The notes under the pieces are model-generated. The model did no database searches and was not told the origin of the DNA. It was given only the letters and a program-made list of their open reading frames with translations. Of a DNA stretch of 64,000 nucleotides, positions 33,745 through 45,493 are shown one piece after another; within the stretch, counting starts at the first letter, position 1, and the number at the start of each line of letters is the position of its first letter. A program made the position numbers and the translations under genes. The stretch lies in NCBI GenBank assembly GCA_023374045.1, contig CM041782.1, positions 254,781,810 to 254,845,809 on the forward strand, written 5' to 3'. The stretch comes from Limonium bicolor (taxonomy: Eukaryota; Streptophyta; Magnoliopsida; Caryophyllales; Plumbaginaceae).

Positions 33745-34180
33745 ATCACGCTCTGTCTCGTACTTGTCTCGCACTGAAGATGATACTAGATCTCGTACTG
33801 GTCTCGCACTGGATGACGCTCGGTCTCGCACTGAAGAAGATGATGGGTCTCGCACGGAAGATGATACTAGATCTCGTACTGGTCTCGCACTGAATGATGA
33901 CGCTCGGTCTCGCACTGAAGAAGATGATGGGTCTCGCACGGAAGATGATACTAGGTCTCGTACTGGTCTCGCACTGGATGATGACGCTCGATCTCGCACT
34001 GAAGAAGATGATGGTCTCGCACTGATGAAGATGCTTGGTCTCGCACTGAAGTCTCGTACTAAAGTCTTGAAAATGATGGGTCTCGCACTGATTCTTGGTC
34101 TCGTACTGAATGAAGATGCTGGGTCTCGCACTGAAAGAGGAATCTGCAGGGCCTTGCACCGATTTTGGGTCTCGAACTCA
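33745..34180. repeat. Tandem array of GGTCTCGCACTGAAGATGAT-like units
   Basis: A basic unit of about 20 bp lies within a higher-order unit of 81-84 bp starting at 33782, 33863 and 33947. Because the large units are multiples of three, open frames of 137-200 codons arise on both strands (SRTEDD-type repeats on plus). These are products of the repeat. Confidence 0.9.
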
Positions 34181-35860
34181 AAATAAGTTAGGAGGATAAT
34201 GGTCTCGTGCAAATGGTAAAAACTGATCACTGGAGTGCCCTGGCAATGATGATAAGATGTACACAATCAAAATATATGAAAGATACTCGTCCAAAACAGG
34301 AATTTGTTGGAAAAGGTGCCAAACGTGGCAGTGTTTGAAGAAATTCTGTTTACTGAAAAGGAAGGTGAAATTATCATTTCCTGACCATAGATTTCGGACT
34401 TGTAATTTATCTCCTAGGAGATGAACATGCCATCGGTAGGGTATAGTGTATGATGTAAAGGTAAGGGCTTATGTGGGCCTGTGTAGTGGTTTGGGCTTGT
34501 GTGGTGTATGGTGTGAAAGTAAAGGCTTATGTGGGCTTGTGGTGTTTGATGTGCAGGTAAAGGCTTTTGTGGGCTTGTGGTGTCTGATGTGCAGGTAAAG
34601 GCTTTTGTGGGCCTGTGTAGTGGTGGTGTGGAGGTAAGGGCTTTGGGTTCCAATTGGTGTTGTCATAGCAATTGTTGGAACCAACAATTGCCCCCAGTAT
34701 TTTCCCTTAAGACAATCTGAGCTAGAGTTCATGGCAATCGATCGGAACGATCGATTGCCCCCAGTATTTTCTTTTATTAAACGTGCGAACGAGTCTCGTC
34801 CTCACAGGGTCAAGGCTTATGTTTTCACGTGGTGTTTCCTAACCTACACTCGGCGTGTTTGGTGTTTGCACTCGTTCCTCCCCTACGGTCACAACTTCTA
34901 GACCATTGAATTCGATATTTGATGAATTTACGCATTCGATCTGTTACTTTCACGTGATTAGATACACAACTATCAAGTCGGAAGTCTTTAAAGCTTATAA
35001 CATGGCCATGGGGTGTGATGAAAGACAACGGGACCATGGAGGGATATTTCAGGTATGTGGAGCTATAAGGGTGACCAAAGCTGCAACTTTCACCTTCTCT
35101 CGGACTTGTCTTCTTTGCCTTGAAGTCGTTTGGCTACTTCGTGATGACTTCGCTTATGAGCTTGGAACTTAGAACTTTTGGGTTGTTCCTTGCGCCTTCT
35201 CTCTTTCTACTGATTTTGGATTACTTCGAGGCTTTCCAGGTTTGCCTTTCTTTGAATCTCTTTTCCTCCGGGGTTCTTGTGTTTCCCGGTTTTGAACTTT
35301 GAGAGCTGTTTTTGATGTTAGCGCATTTGAATCCTGTGCCACTTTGGGGCCATTTGCGGATCACTCCGTCATGCTGGTAGCAGTTCTGCTTCTTTGGACT
35401 TGTGAAGTTGCTGTTCGGAAGTCGGGCTCCTTGCTTCCTTTGGTCACCGGGTCGGTTATTCATCATTTGCGGGCTTGTTTGTGGAGCCTATAGTGCTGTA
35501 AAAGAGGTCATATATGAAAAGCTCAGCGGGGGTGCCTAGGGTTTAATGTCAGGGTTCACAAGCTTTTGGCTGTGTGGTGCTGTACCTAGGTGCTTCGTCA
35601 TTCCTGATAGTTGTGTATCCGCTCTTTGTTACTTTTCGCAGGTCTAAGAGTAAATTTACAAATTATCTCCTTCGGTCGGAGTTATGCCATTTACCTTTTC
35701 CTTTGTATGTGGTCTCACCGGAGTCGTGTAAAAATGACACGCTCGTTCACTCATGGTTTTTCCGCTCAAGACACTTTCGTGAATTTCACTTAGAGACTAG
35801 TTCACACGCTTAAACGAAAGATTAAAGATGACGATCCTGAACTCAGATTGCCCCCAGTAT
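34181..35860 (-). other. Element H interior with PPT-like motifs and a GTGGGCTTGTG repeat
   Basis: Positions 34456-34640 hold about four units of roughly 50 bp containing AGGTAAAGGCTTTTGTGGGC. TTGCCCCCAGTATT occurs at about 34686, 34754 and 35848; the minus strand AATACTGGGGGCAA resembles H's PPT. A minus-strand frame at 35466-35221 is rich in K, R, S and N and could be a gag relic, but has no diagnostic motif. Nothing else is recognised. Confidence 0.6.
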
Positions 35861-36389
35861 TGACCTGGGGTTTATGACAACACTTAAACAGATGTGAATT
35901 TTGGAATGCCTTGTGGATATTTTGGAATGGACTGTGGGACTTAGAAGGGCATGTTCAAAATTCCAGAAACAAAATACAAGTCTTTGCATGCCATTGTCGG
36001 GAAATAATTATTTCATGAACCATTTTCTCAAAAGAAACTTGTGTGAAACAAAATCTTTTTTTTGTTACCCTTTAGACTCGAAAAAGTCATCCATTTGTGA
36101 ACATGAGGAAGAAGATGAAAAATCGATACTTCTTATTGGTGGTTTGAAAACGATCATTCTTTGAAAACTTTGAACGATGCACTTGAAAGATAAATGTTTT
36201 AACAAGTTATGCAGTAGAATGCATGGGAACCCTAAACTTTCCATTGAATTCGAGCTCTGCTGAACTGTCTGATGTCGGCATGCTGAAGACCCGAGCTCTT
36301 GACTGCCAGGATGTCGCTAAGATGACCGTGACTGTCCTCTTCTTGGACTCCGTGTGGGCTCCGTGAAGAGTCTGAACTAGGAACGCCTA
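35861..36389 (-). other. Element H interior, nothing recognised
   Basis: AT-rich, no domain or repeat stands out. Confidence 0.5.
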
Positions 36390-37500
36390 TAAGTTGCGCA
36401 CGAGGCACTTGGGCCTGAATGTGAGGTACATGGCTTGAAACGGTTTCACGAATGTGGATTGGCACTCGGGCCTGGATGAATTGAAGGTGAGGCACACAGG
36501 CCATGATGATTCATAAGTGGGTTGGCACTTGGGCCGGAATGTGTTGTGAGATTGTGGCACTTTGGCCGGATTGTTGTGAATATGTGGCAATTGGGCCAGA
36601 AAGTGTTTGAGGATGTGGCGCTTGGGCCTGAATGTGTTTAGGAAAATGGCACTTGAGCCGGAATGATTTGGGGTTGTGGCACTTGGGCCAGAACGATTTC
36701 AGATTGAAGTAAGAAATATGGGCCAGAGGGACTTCTAGACTGGAACGGATGTGCGGGCCTGAATACCCTTAATCTGGAAGTGGAGTAAACGGGCCGAAGG
36801 AAGCCACATGGACCGTGAATGTGCCACTGGGCCGAGAGAAACCTTGAAGCCTAAGATTCGTTTGATGATCTTGTTGGGCCTTGAGGCCAGAAACTAGAAT
36901 GAATGGGTTGCACAAACTATCTGGGATTCAAATGTTATGGGCCAAAATTTTGGTTTCAGAGCAAAGTTCGTGGGCCAAAACTATGAATTGGTCTATGGGC
37001 CCAGATTAAGTGAGTTATGAGTGTGGCACTTGGAATATTCTAAGAATTTGGCACCTGGGCCAAAATGTGTTTGGGCTAGAAAGAGGGCGCATGGGCCGAA
37101 ATGATCTCTAAACCATGTCCCAGATGTGAATTGGAATTTGGGGCCGAGTATTTCTGATTGGGCCTAAAAGATGGTACTTATACCTAGGATTTTGGGCCAA
37201 AGCCCGAGTGGGAAGTCTTTCTAGACTAGAATAAACCCTGAAACGGAAAGGCCTGATGGATTTTCATGAACTGCTTTCGGTGGATTTGTTTTCATGGGCC
37301 TAGAACTAAATTGATAATTCAAATTGGGCCGAAAGAGAGAAATCACCTAGGTCTAAACTTTTGGGCCAGAGCCCAAACAAACAATTCATTTATTCAAACC
37401 AAACAGGGCCTTAGGGCCGCAAACAATGAAGTCGTGAATTCCAGGTTGGGCTGAGTTGACATAGGAAGAGTTCCTATCAATTTCTAGGCTGGCAGTGGGC
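36390..37500. repeat. Irregular GGCACTTGGGCC-type repeats
   Basis: TGTGGCACTTGGGCCAGAA-like words recur about every 30-50 bp at 36390-36700, then more loosely as isolated GGGCC words to about 37500. Spacers vary. The arrangement is not seen elsewhere in the window. Confidence 0.75.
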
Positions 37501-37579
37501 CGATCATACAAGCAAACAAGGCCCACACAAGTTCAACATGTCCTTACTAGACGCTTCAACCAAATTGGGTATGGATCGA

Positions 37580-37870
37580 TCCGGAGAGGTGCTTGGGGCA
37601 TGGGCCCAGGTCACCACAAAGGAATAGGGCTTGCACGCTATTCTCTTTGGGCTTCCCCACTCTTTTCACATCACTTGAAGGTGTGCGTCTACGGTCGGGT
37701 CTTTGACTGACCAAACAATGGGCTAGGTAAGGGCACCGCCAGGAAAACGCTTGGGGCTAAGGCCCAGGTATTAAGGGGGTGTGGTTAGACGACACCCTCC
37801 TCTTTTCCCCCGCTTATTCACATCACCTAAAAGGTGTGAGTCCCTGACAGGGGACCCTCAAACGGGTCCC
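37580..37870. repeat. Imperfect direct duplication in element H leader
   Basis: GCTTGGGG-(CAT/CTAA)-GGGCCCAGGT and a later CACATCAC-TGAAGGTGTG-like block occur twice (about 37588-37690 and 37750-37840). Confidence 0.6.
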
Positions 37871-38034
37871 AGGGTGAAATCGGTTTGCGTGGACCCTCGC
37901 TCTCATATGATGCAAAGGTGCAGGAATTAAAGTGCGCACAAAGATAAACAAACAATGTAATAAAAGCCATAAATAAACATTTTCAAGTTAAGCCCTCTTT
38001 CTTAAAATTAAACAAGCTAATATTAAGAATCTTG

Positions 38035-38052
38035 TCCCCAGCAGAGTCGCCA
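38035..38052 (-). promoter_or_regulatory. Primer-binding site of element H
   Basis: The minus strand reads TGGCGACTCTGCTGGGGA, three bases inside the 5' LTR. The implied tRNA end (acceptor CAGAGTC, G, CCA) is probably tRNA-Arg, as used by Tat/Ogre elements; the exact tRNA is not confirmed. Confidence 0.8.
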
Positions 38053-38055
38053 GTC

Positions 38056-39833
38056 TGTGAGCCTCGATTTTAAACCCTATCTTATGTTGAATAAAGTTGA
38101 TTAGGATCTAAACGGGTTTTAGGTCCACTTATAACCTAAGATTAATAACTATGTCACATAACAATAATTATTAAAACCTAAGCTAGCTCACTGGAACCTA
38201 TTATGAGTCGCCACCTAATTTTGACCTAGATTAAATTAGGAAAGGAGAGTTCGGGTTCGGGGGCTTGATATTCGACTTATTTAGGGTTCAATTACTTTCA
38301 TTACCCTTCCTAGGTCGTTTTTCCTCTACTCAGTTTATTTACGGCTTACTACAAAGTCGTTTTTAACCTAAGTGCGCGCTTCTGTTTTTTTGTGTTTTTA
38401 TCATTTTTTGACAGAAAAACAAAGTGAAATTGAAAGCTACCTAAACTAGGGTTTCAGAGGCAGAATTAGGTCAAATTTCATTTTCGTCCGTAGCCACGGA
38501 CCTAATGTCCGAAACCACGGACCCCAGTTAACCTAAATACACATAAAAGTCGAAATTAAAGGAAAACAAAAATTCGCAAGGTCCGGGGCCACGGACAGGA
38601 TGTCCGTGGGCCCGGACATTATTAGTCAAACCTAAATTTTGAATTTTTAAAATCCCGCCGCCGTCCGTGGGTGTCCGTGGTCTCGGACAACGCGTCCGAG
38701 GTCCCGGACCATAGGTCCGAGGTCACGGACCACCCACGGACAGGGGTTTTCAGAAGGTTCCCGAGGGTGTTTTGAGCTCAAATTTTATGGGTGTGTAGCC
38801 TGAAAGATGTACAAGACGTTAGTGATTGAAAGTTTTCAATTTGAATTCGAATTAAGCACGAAACTTAGCAAACAAGTTATCTGACAGAGGCTTAAATAAA
38901 CAGCAATACAGAAGCCTACGAAGGTTAGTTTGAGCCCAAATTTTGAGGCAAGACAGATAATACCGTGGTGAATCAGGGAAGTGGAGTTTCTACCTGTTTT
39001 ACCTTCGGATTCACAACGTTTCTTCACACCGGGACTCGTCGAGTGCTCCGTTGATGGCAGACCCGAGAGGATTTCGACCCAAGCTTCTGGTTGTTGGTTG
39101 TTCTTGCTGTTCTTCACGTTTTAGAGGTGTTTTTGTGAGGTTTTGATGATTATTGGTGCTTTGGGGATTGGAAAACGTGTTTAGATGGTGATTTCGGAGG
39201 ATTTTCGGTATGATTTGGGTGGCCGGGTATTGGAAAACGTGAGAGAGAGAGAAGAGGCTGCTTTTTCTGACTCTCTAGGGTTCTTGAGTATGTGAGGTTC
39301 TGATTTTATCCAAAAACCTATCCCCTTATATAGACTTCCTTAAAGATAAAGAGAATCTAGTAAAAGTAAGATTTTTCGATATTTTAACTGAGTAACCTCC
39401 CAAAGGAATTTTGCTATGAAATTTTAACCACATGTCAAGAATGGATATTATGAATTTTCTGAGGTGGAAACGAATTTTTTAAATGCTGGAGCATTTTTAA
39501 ATTGAATTTCTCGTCAGATTCAATCAGAAATTGCTAGAAAATTATTGGAAATTCGAAAAATCAAAATTCCAACGCCATTATGCTTAAAATGTCATCCTCT
39601 ATCTGGGTTAAAATATCAAAGCATTTCGAGCTGATTTGGGCACCCTTTGGAGGAGAGAGAAAGCCTATAGGAGAACTCAGAAGCCTTAAAAATTCGAAAA
39701 CGCCCTGACAATGACGAAACTGCTCCTCAGGCCCTGGAACACGCCGATCGGGCCGGAGTCTCTTACTGTTTGATGGAGATGGCTCTCACAACCTCGTAGA
39801 CCTCAGCCAGGGGGTCAAAATTTTGGGTATACA
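38056..39833 (-). mobile_element. 5' LTR of element H
   Basis: 1778 bp; the sense strand runs from TGTATACCC at 39833 to CTCACA at 38056. Partner of 31114-32883. The GTCCG cluster is at 38486-38742. Confidence 0.9.
38486..38742. repeat. GTCCG/CGGAC inverted-repeat cluster in LTR H (5' copy)
   Basis: Same set as 31540-31799 with small indels. Confidence 0.85.
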
Positions 39834-40107
39834 CCTACTGTATGATTATTTCATAACTGCCAGATCGGGTTTCCCCGAGTATGAGAGGACTTTCCTTCTC
39901 TCTGGCGTTCTTTCCCAAGTTATACAGTGGGTTTGTGGAGGGCGGGTTTGGTATTGTAGGTATCCGGTACTCACCAGGAGTTCCTAACTAGCATCTCTCT
40001 AATGCTAACACTCAACCCTTAGCCCTAAGCTACTAATTCCTAACTCGGTATATCCTAACTCGGTATTTCCAGTCATCAGAGCGATACTTCGCTCCGATAC
40101 CACTTTT
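39834..40107 (-). mobile_element. Partial internal copy E', second part
   Basis: It begins with the CCTAC target duplication of H (39834-39838), then continues E' up to LTR E-left; it aligns with 49218-49492. It ends in a primer site at 40091-40102. Confidence 0.9.
40091..40102 (-). promoter_or_regulatory. Primer-binding site of E', initiator-Met type with one mismatch
   Basis: The minus strand reads TGGTATCGGAGC against the canonical TGGTATCAGAGC. Confidence 0.85.
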
Positions 40108-43100
40108 TGTAACACCCCTACCACTAATACTGTCATTACCGTCCAATCTCCTTATACAATCCAGACTCACGGAGCGGATACTTACATACTCAACGGTGGG
40201 TGATACAATGCCGTTAGCCACCCACGTGACTAACAAGGCTACTACTACTATTGCATACAGCATCGGTCTGATGGACCGGATTATCCGAGTACTACACACT
40301 TACAATACATACTCCAATTACCAAATCAAATACTAGAACTTCCCATTCATTACAATGCTCAATAAGATCAATACAATATAATACACCGAGTTTACTATGA
40401 TCCTTATACAAATACAACACCTCTTTCAATTTCATAAATACTCATTAAGAGTCTAACCACTACCCATTCCTCACAAACTACTTACTTTCTAAGTACAAGT
40501 GGTGTGCCACTTGGTACGCTTCTACATTGTACTTCTAACTATCCAAGTGTACCCACCGGTCACTTACCTTGACCATATCCGCTTCGGGTACCTGCACACT
40601 AAAAACGTTCCCCCTAGGGGGTCAGCTTACGCTGAATATGACTTCCGCATACCCCACGTACTAGCGATGGTACGCCGACCACTTGGTCGAATACATGCAA
40701 TTCATTTTATTCAAACATACATGCTTACATGCTCTTATACACAATACTACAATACTTTACGCAAGGAATACATTTACACACTTCATTACATACAAGGAAT
40801 ACAATACAAGCCATCCAATACATACTTACCTTCTTCCGAAATACACATACGCAATACATACACCATACATACTCAATACACCGTACTTGTTAGCTTCATT
40901 GGTCCACCCGGGTTAATCGGGTGGAGATTATCTTTTACTCGGGGTCAATGACTTACACTAGCCAAGACCATTACACATACAATACTATTACTTTACTTTA
41001 CTACTTACTCAAGTCAAGCCGTCGGGACCTCCAGGCAGGGACTGCACCGTCCCACCACCGGGCTTACTTGGTTCACCAATCCAGGATGCTACCCATTTAA
41101 GGGGTTTGGGTCGTGGAACAGTTAAAGAACCAGGAATCAGATCCAACCTCTTGTGTCTCCTCATCCTCACGCGTGGCCGAAACTATATCGGACTTCTACT
41201 CATTCCAATTTACTCAATACTTACGTTAGGAGTTAGGTGGTTAGGAATTAGTAGAAGTCAATCACATTCAAGCCACACAATAAATACATTACTCCCATAC
41301 ACATTCTCACAAGTACAATACAATATACAAATACGCTACGAAGTACATACACACTTATTATCATTCATACATTTCATGAATTATACAAACTGTTGTTCAA
41401 GAGAAATATACCAAGAACAATATAAACAAGCACAAGTAAGAGCAATATAGTCCGATTCATGCATTTATCTTATTTAGGTGATCAAATAAGCACACAAATC
41501 GGGGTAACCAGGTTAGAATACAGAGCATGAAGAAATCATACCTTGCACCGTTGATTGGACTCACCGACTCCTTTTGGGTGTTCAACTATTCGAATCCTAT
41601 CATATACATACAATTGGGTGGTTAATTACCCTTACTTAACCTTACTAATTACTTCACTAACATCTCCTGATTTATACTTACTAGTTCATTGTTATTCAGA
41701 TACATGCACTTAGGTTATTCACATAAGATTATTTCCAAAGCTTGTTTATGGCCTTAATGACCTTTAAACATCATTAATTATGTCTTAATTAACTTATAAT
41801 CTCATTAGCCATCCTTTAAATAACTTTAAAATAGTTTCTGTACACATTTTGAGGTGGTCCTGGTTACTGTCCGGGTTTACAAACCCGGACCACCACTTTG
41901 GTAATCTCTTGGGTGTGAAATTCGTCTGGTCCGGGTTTCTGTGCTACTCTACAAACCCGGACCACATGCCATTGTAAGTTACGGGTGAGTTTTTCGTATG
42001 GTCCGGGTTTGTGTACTCCTTTGCAAACCCGGACCACTTGTTTTGATAAGTTACGGGTATGTTTTTGGGGTGGTCCAGGTTAGTATCTTGGTTTGTAAAC
42101 CCGGACCACTCCTTCTGTATAACAGTCTACCGAGTTTTTATGCTGGTCCGGGTTTGTGTACTGGTTTGCAAACCCGGACTAGTTACAGTTTTGCAAATTA
42201 TATAAGTTTTTGAACTTGTTTCAATTCCAAACTTCTACCAACCTCTTCCCTAATATTCCTACATATTATCTAGGGTGTTTTGACCCTAATTAGGCAATTA
42301 AAACTAGCCTAATCCATCTCTATGCCAATCTGTTACAAAACACCATTCACTGTCAAATTTTCTCCTGTTACAGTTTTTGCTCTTCAACAAATGCTACAGA
42401 TTTTCTCCTTTCTTCTTTACCATTCAATACTCCCTCTATTAATACTCCTCCTAGCATTCTAATTATTATATTACCACTCTAGTTCTTCCCATTACTTAAA
42501 TCTTTCTCAATCTGTTTTCAAACTACTTAAACTACTCACATAAGCTTCCCAAATACACCTAGTCACCACCTAGGTTATCCTTTCTCCTTTCACAACTAAG
42601 TCCTCTAATTTCCACACAAATTTGGGCAGAGGTTTCCCTATATTTTTAACATTGCCCACATACATTTTCAGCTCACACATTCATCCCAATTCCATATCAA
42701 GTCACACATCTTTCTACACATTATAACACAATATTTTCCTGCACATACACATACATTACCCAATGTTTTACCCAAGCCTTTAAACCTCTTTTAAAACTTC
42801 CAAAACTGTTACATTCTCTTCCTCATTATACTCATACTTATTACTCATTACCATATACTTTACACACTTCCAATACCCAAAATCAGTTACACTACACAAT
42901 ACAAAACTAGCTCAAGGTAATGCATTTACCTTGTGATTTTAGTTCCTCTTTCTTTCTTCCCCTTCTCTTCCTTTCTTCTTTCTTTTCCTTCCTTTCCTTC
43001 TTGTTCTCGGTTTCCAAATGGAGTCCACACCCCAATGCTACAGCCCATACCAACTCACAATTCTAACTTAGCATTCATTCTTAACTAACCCTAGAATTTA

Positions 43101-44247
43101 TATGTTTTTAGGGTTTAGAAAGAACATTACCTTACAACCAATGAGTGAGGTCCTTGGTTAGCAAGAGAGTAAGATTTATAGCCCATGGAAGAAGCCAAAA
43201 TCGGCTGGAGCACAAGGGACAAGGAGTTCAAAATCTGAAAATTCTTATAATGCAAATAAGGGCTAGAAATGGTGGATTTTCGAAATTCTTTTTACCTCAA
43301 AACATCAAGGCGGAAGAGGAGCTTCTAATGGTGGACTCAAATCTTCAAATGGCTTCCACCCATAAAAACGAAATTGGAGCTTTTGGATTTTTGAAAGGAG
43401 GAAGTTGTTCTCCTTGGTGAGGGGATTTCAATGGTATGGTTTTATTGCATTTGGAGTTGTTTTGGGTACTCAACAATAGAAGAGAAGTGGGGTGTTATGT
43501 GGGGGGTTGTAAAATCACCATTGTTGGCGTTGGGAGGAAGAAGAGAATTCAGAGAGAGAGGAGGGAGTGCAGTACGTGAGGGAATTAGAGAATGAGGGGG
43601 AGTAGAGGTGAGAGAGTGTGAGAGCCCCTTTTTACTTTTCCCCATTTTTACTTTTTAGCTCTACAATTAGCTAGTTACAAGTGGGTGTGTGTGAGAGCTT
43701 TTGACTTATTACAAACCGGCCCCCACTGTTTTACTAGTTGGAGCGTTTTTCCATCTTTTATAGAAAACACTCGTTTATTTACCTGGTTTAGCACTATTCA
43801 CTAACCGGGCCCGTTTTCTAGAATTTTCTTGATTCTTGAATTTTATTGGTTATTAAGCTTCCTTTAATGCTTAATAATTGTTATTGAATGTTTAAAAATT
43901 TTTACAGGTTCGTTTGACCACTAAAAAACACGTTTTCGGGTTTTCTCGAAAAACGTGCGCTAAAGCTCTATTAGCGTTTTAATTCATTATTTGGATCTGT
44001 TTTCTTCGGGAGTTGTTCCCATGTATTATTTAGGCCTTATTAAGGCTTTATAATCCATATAATATGCTAACCGAGGTCTCATACCTCCTATGGTTATTTA
44101 ACGCTTATTTAGCATTTTTCGCTTTTTAAGCATTTCTTTATTTATTTTGGATTTATTTTTCCTTACCAAGATTACTTAGGCGTCATTAGACCCTTAAATA
44201 CGTATTAGATTAATTTTAATCCCTATATTTAAGGTCAGGGTATTCCA
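40108..44247 (-). mobile_element. 3' LTR of element E (left copy)
   Basis: 4140 bp from TGTAACACCCCTACC to GGTATTCCA on the plus strand. It includes ATACA-rich stretches (40700-40880), a hairpin cluster, a G-poor 42200-42950 stretch, a pyrimidine tract near 42955-43010 and AAACCGGCCCCC at 43713. It has E-type interior on both sides: PPT side right, primer-site side left. Confidence 0.9.
41854..42180. repeat. Five-hairpin cluster in LTR E (left)
   Basis: A near-perfect 22-bp palindrome at 41869-41890 (10-bp arms GTCCGGGTTT/AAACCCGGAC) is followed by further pairs. The best, TGGTCCGGGTTTG/CAAACCCGGACCA, has 13-bp arms at 41999-42011 and 42024-42036 with a 12-base loop. Confidence 0.9.
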
Positions 44248-44249
44248 AT

Positions 44250-44262
44250 CTACCCCCCTTAA
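44250..44262 (-). promoter_or_regulatory. Polypurine tract of element E
   Basis: The minus strand reads TTAAGGGGGGTAGAT before the LTR start TGGAATACCC. Confidence 0.85.
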
Positions 44263-45473
44263 GAACTTTGTCCTCTAAGTTGTTCGAGGTTGTTGGATTA
44301 CTATACTTACTTATTTATGCTTGCCTAATACCAAAGCCATACCTTCTTCTCCTTACAATTTCCAAATCCATCACTCAAGGTCTCTACATACCACACCATG
44401 CCAATATACCATAATTACTCCATTCCGCATTTCTACCAACCATCCGGTTCCTCATTACAAGCTTTATACATGCATACAGTGCAAAGCTATCCCCAAAGCA
44501 ATGCGATACACATACAATCCCGCAGGCACTCAGGTCATCAAGACACAGGACTCCTCTATGTCCTGCTGCCCTTGGAATAACATAATATGATATCTACTGT
44601 CATTCTCCGGTACATGCTTCCAGCAAACCCTTATTCTCCAATCTATGAGAAATACTTCACTATTACTAATTTGAAAATTGTCTAAAACACACAACTCCAA
44701 GATCCAATTTATATTCATTACTTCTATCCTATGTGTGATTCTTGTGACCACTTGAGGGGAGCTTCAAGAATCATTCGACCCTGATGTGATCAGCACCAGT
44801 GTTGAACTATCTTTCCACTCCAATTTGTGTTCGGTTTCCCTTGATCTGATCAGGATCAAGTTCGACTTCCCACATCAATTTCAAACAAACAAATAATTCA
44901 ATTATTTTCATTTTCAATCTTTTTACTCTCCCTAGTCATAATTCCAAATTTATGCAACTCCAAAGGATGGAATTTAGTCCATCAATCATCCTCACTCTAC
45001 TTCCCAAATGCTTTACTCCGTGATTCAATACCTAAATGGCCATTTCCTCAACCTTCGCTACTTTCGTCCATTACTCTCCAATATTATAAACTAAGGAATA
45101 CTATACCTATGAAATTTAGTCGTCTTTAATTTGCTTCCAATAATTTACCTATGAATACACTACTCATCAATTTCATTAATCAACTACTCTCAACCAATTC
45201 GTACTACTTCTTAAAGGATACGATACTTGTGGAGCTCCGTCCACTACTCATTACTCTTCTTTTACTAATACTCTTACATGGTGTTACAAGGTAGGTATAT
45301 CATCCTATGGTATTTGCATCTCTAGTGCCTAATTACCATAATTATGATATGAATGAATACATATGTTTATTTAACATAGGCATCAATCATCTATTCGTTT
45401 CTCATTCGTGCTATGCAATTATAGTTTATGTGTTTTATTATCAATTCACATTATGCGGTTTCCGCTCTACCCC

Positions 45474-45493
45474 CCTTAAAAGGGTACGCCCAC
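45474..45493 (-). promoter_or_regulatory. Second PPT-like inverted repeat, element E
   Basis: The minus strand reads TACCCTTTTAAGGGGGGTAG; same motif as after pol in I, D and G. Confidence 0.6.

Larger units (their letters stand above)
31114..39833 (-). mobile_element. Complete gene-less LTR element H (LARD-like)
   Basis: 8720 bp on the minus strand: 5' LTR 38056-39833, primer site 38035-38052, 5.15-kb interior, PPT at 32884, 3' LTR 31114-32883, with CCTAC duplications on both sides and the empty site preserved in E. The interior has no recognisable gag or pol and is dominated by unrelated tandem-repeat arrays, so the element would need enzymes in trans. The primer site form is used by Tat/Ogre-type Ty3/gypsy elements, hinting at its helper family. 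Confidence 0.9.

Noticed and set aside
33007..34180. Possible CRISPR array
   Set aside because: Units are directly adjacent with related, not unique, spacers, in a eukaryotic LTR element; these are tandem repeats.
35221..35466. 81-codon Lys/Arg-rich minus-strand frame as a gag relic in element H
   Set aside because: It is on the sense strand but has no zinc knuckle or capsid motif; left only as a remark.
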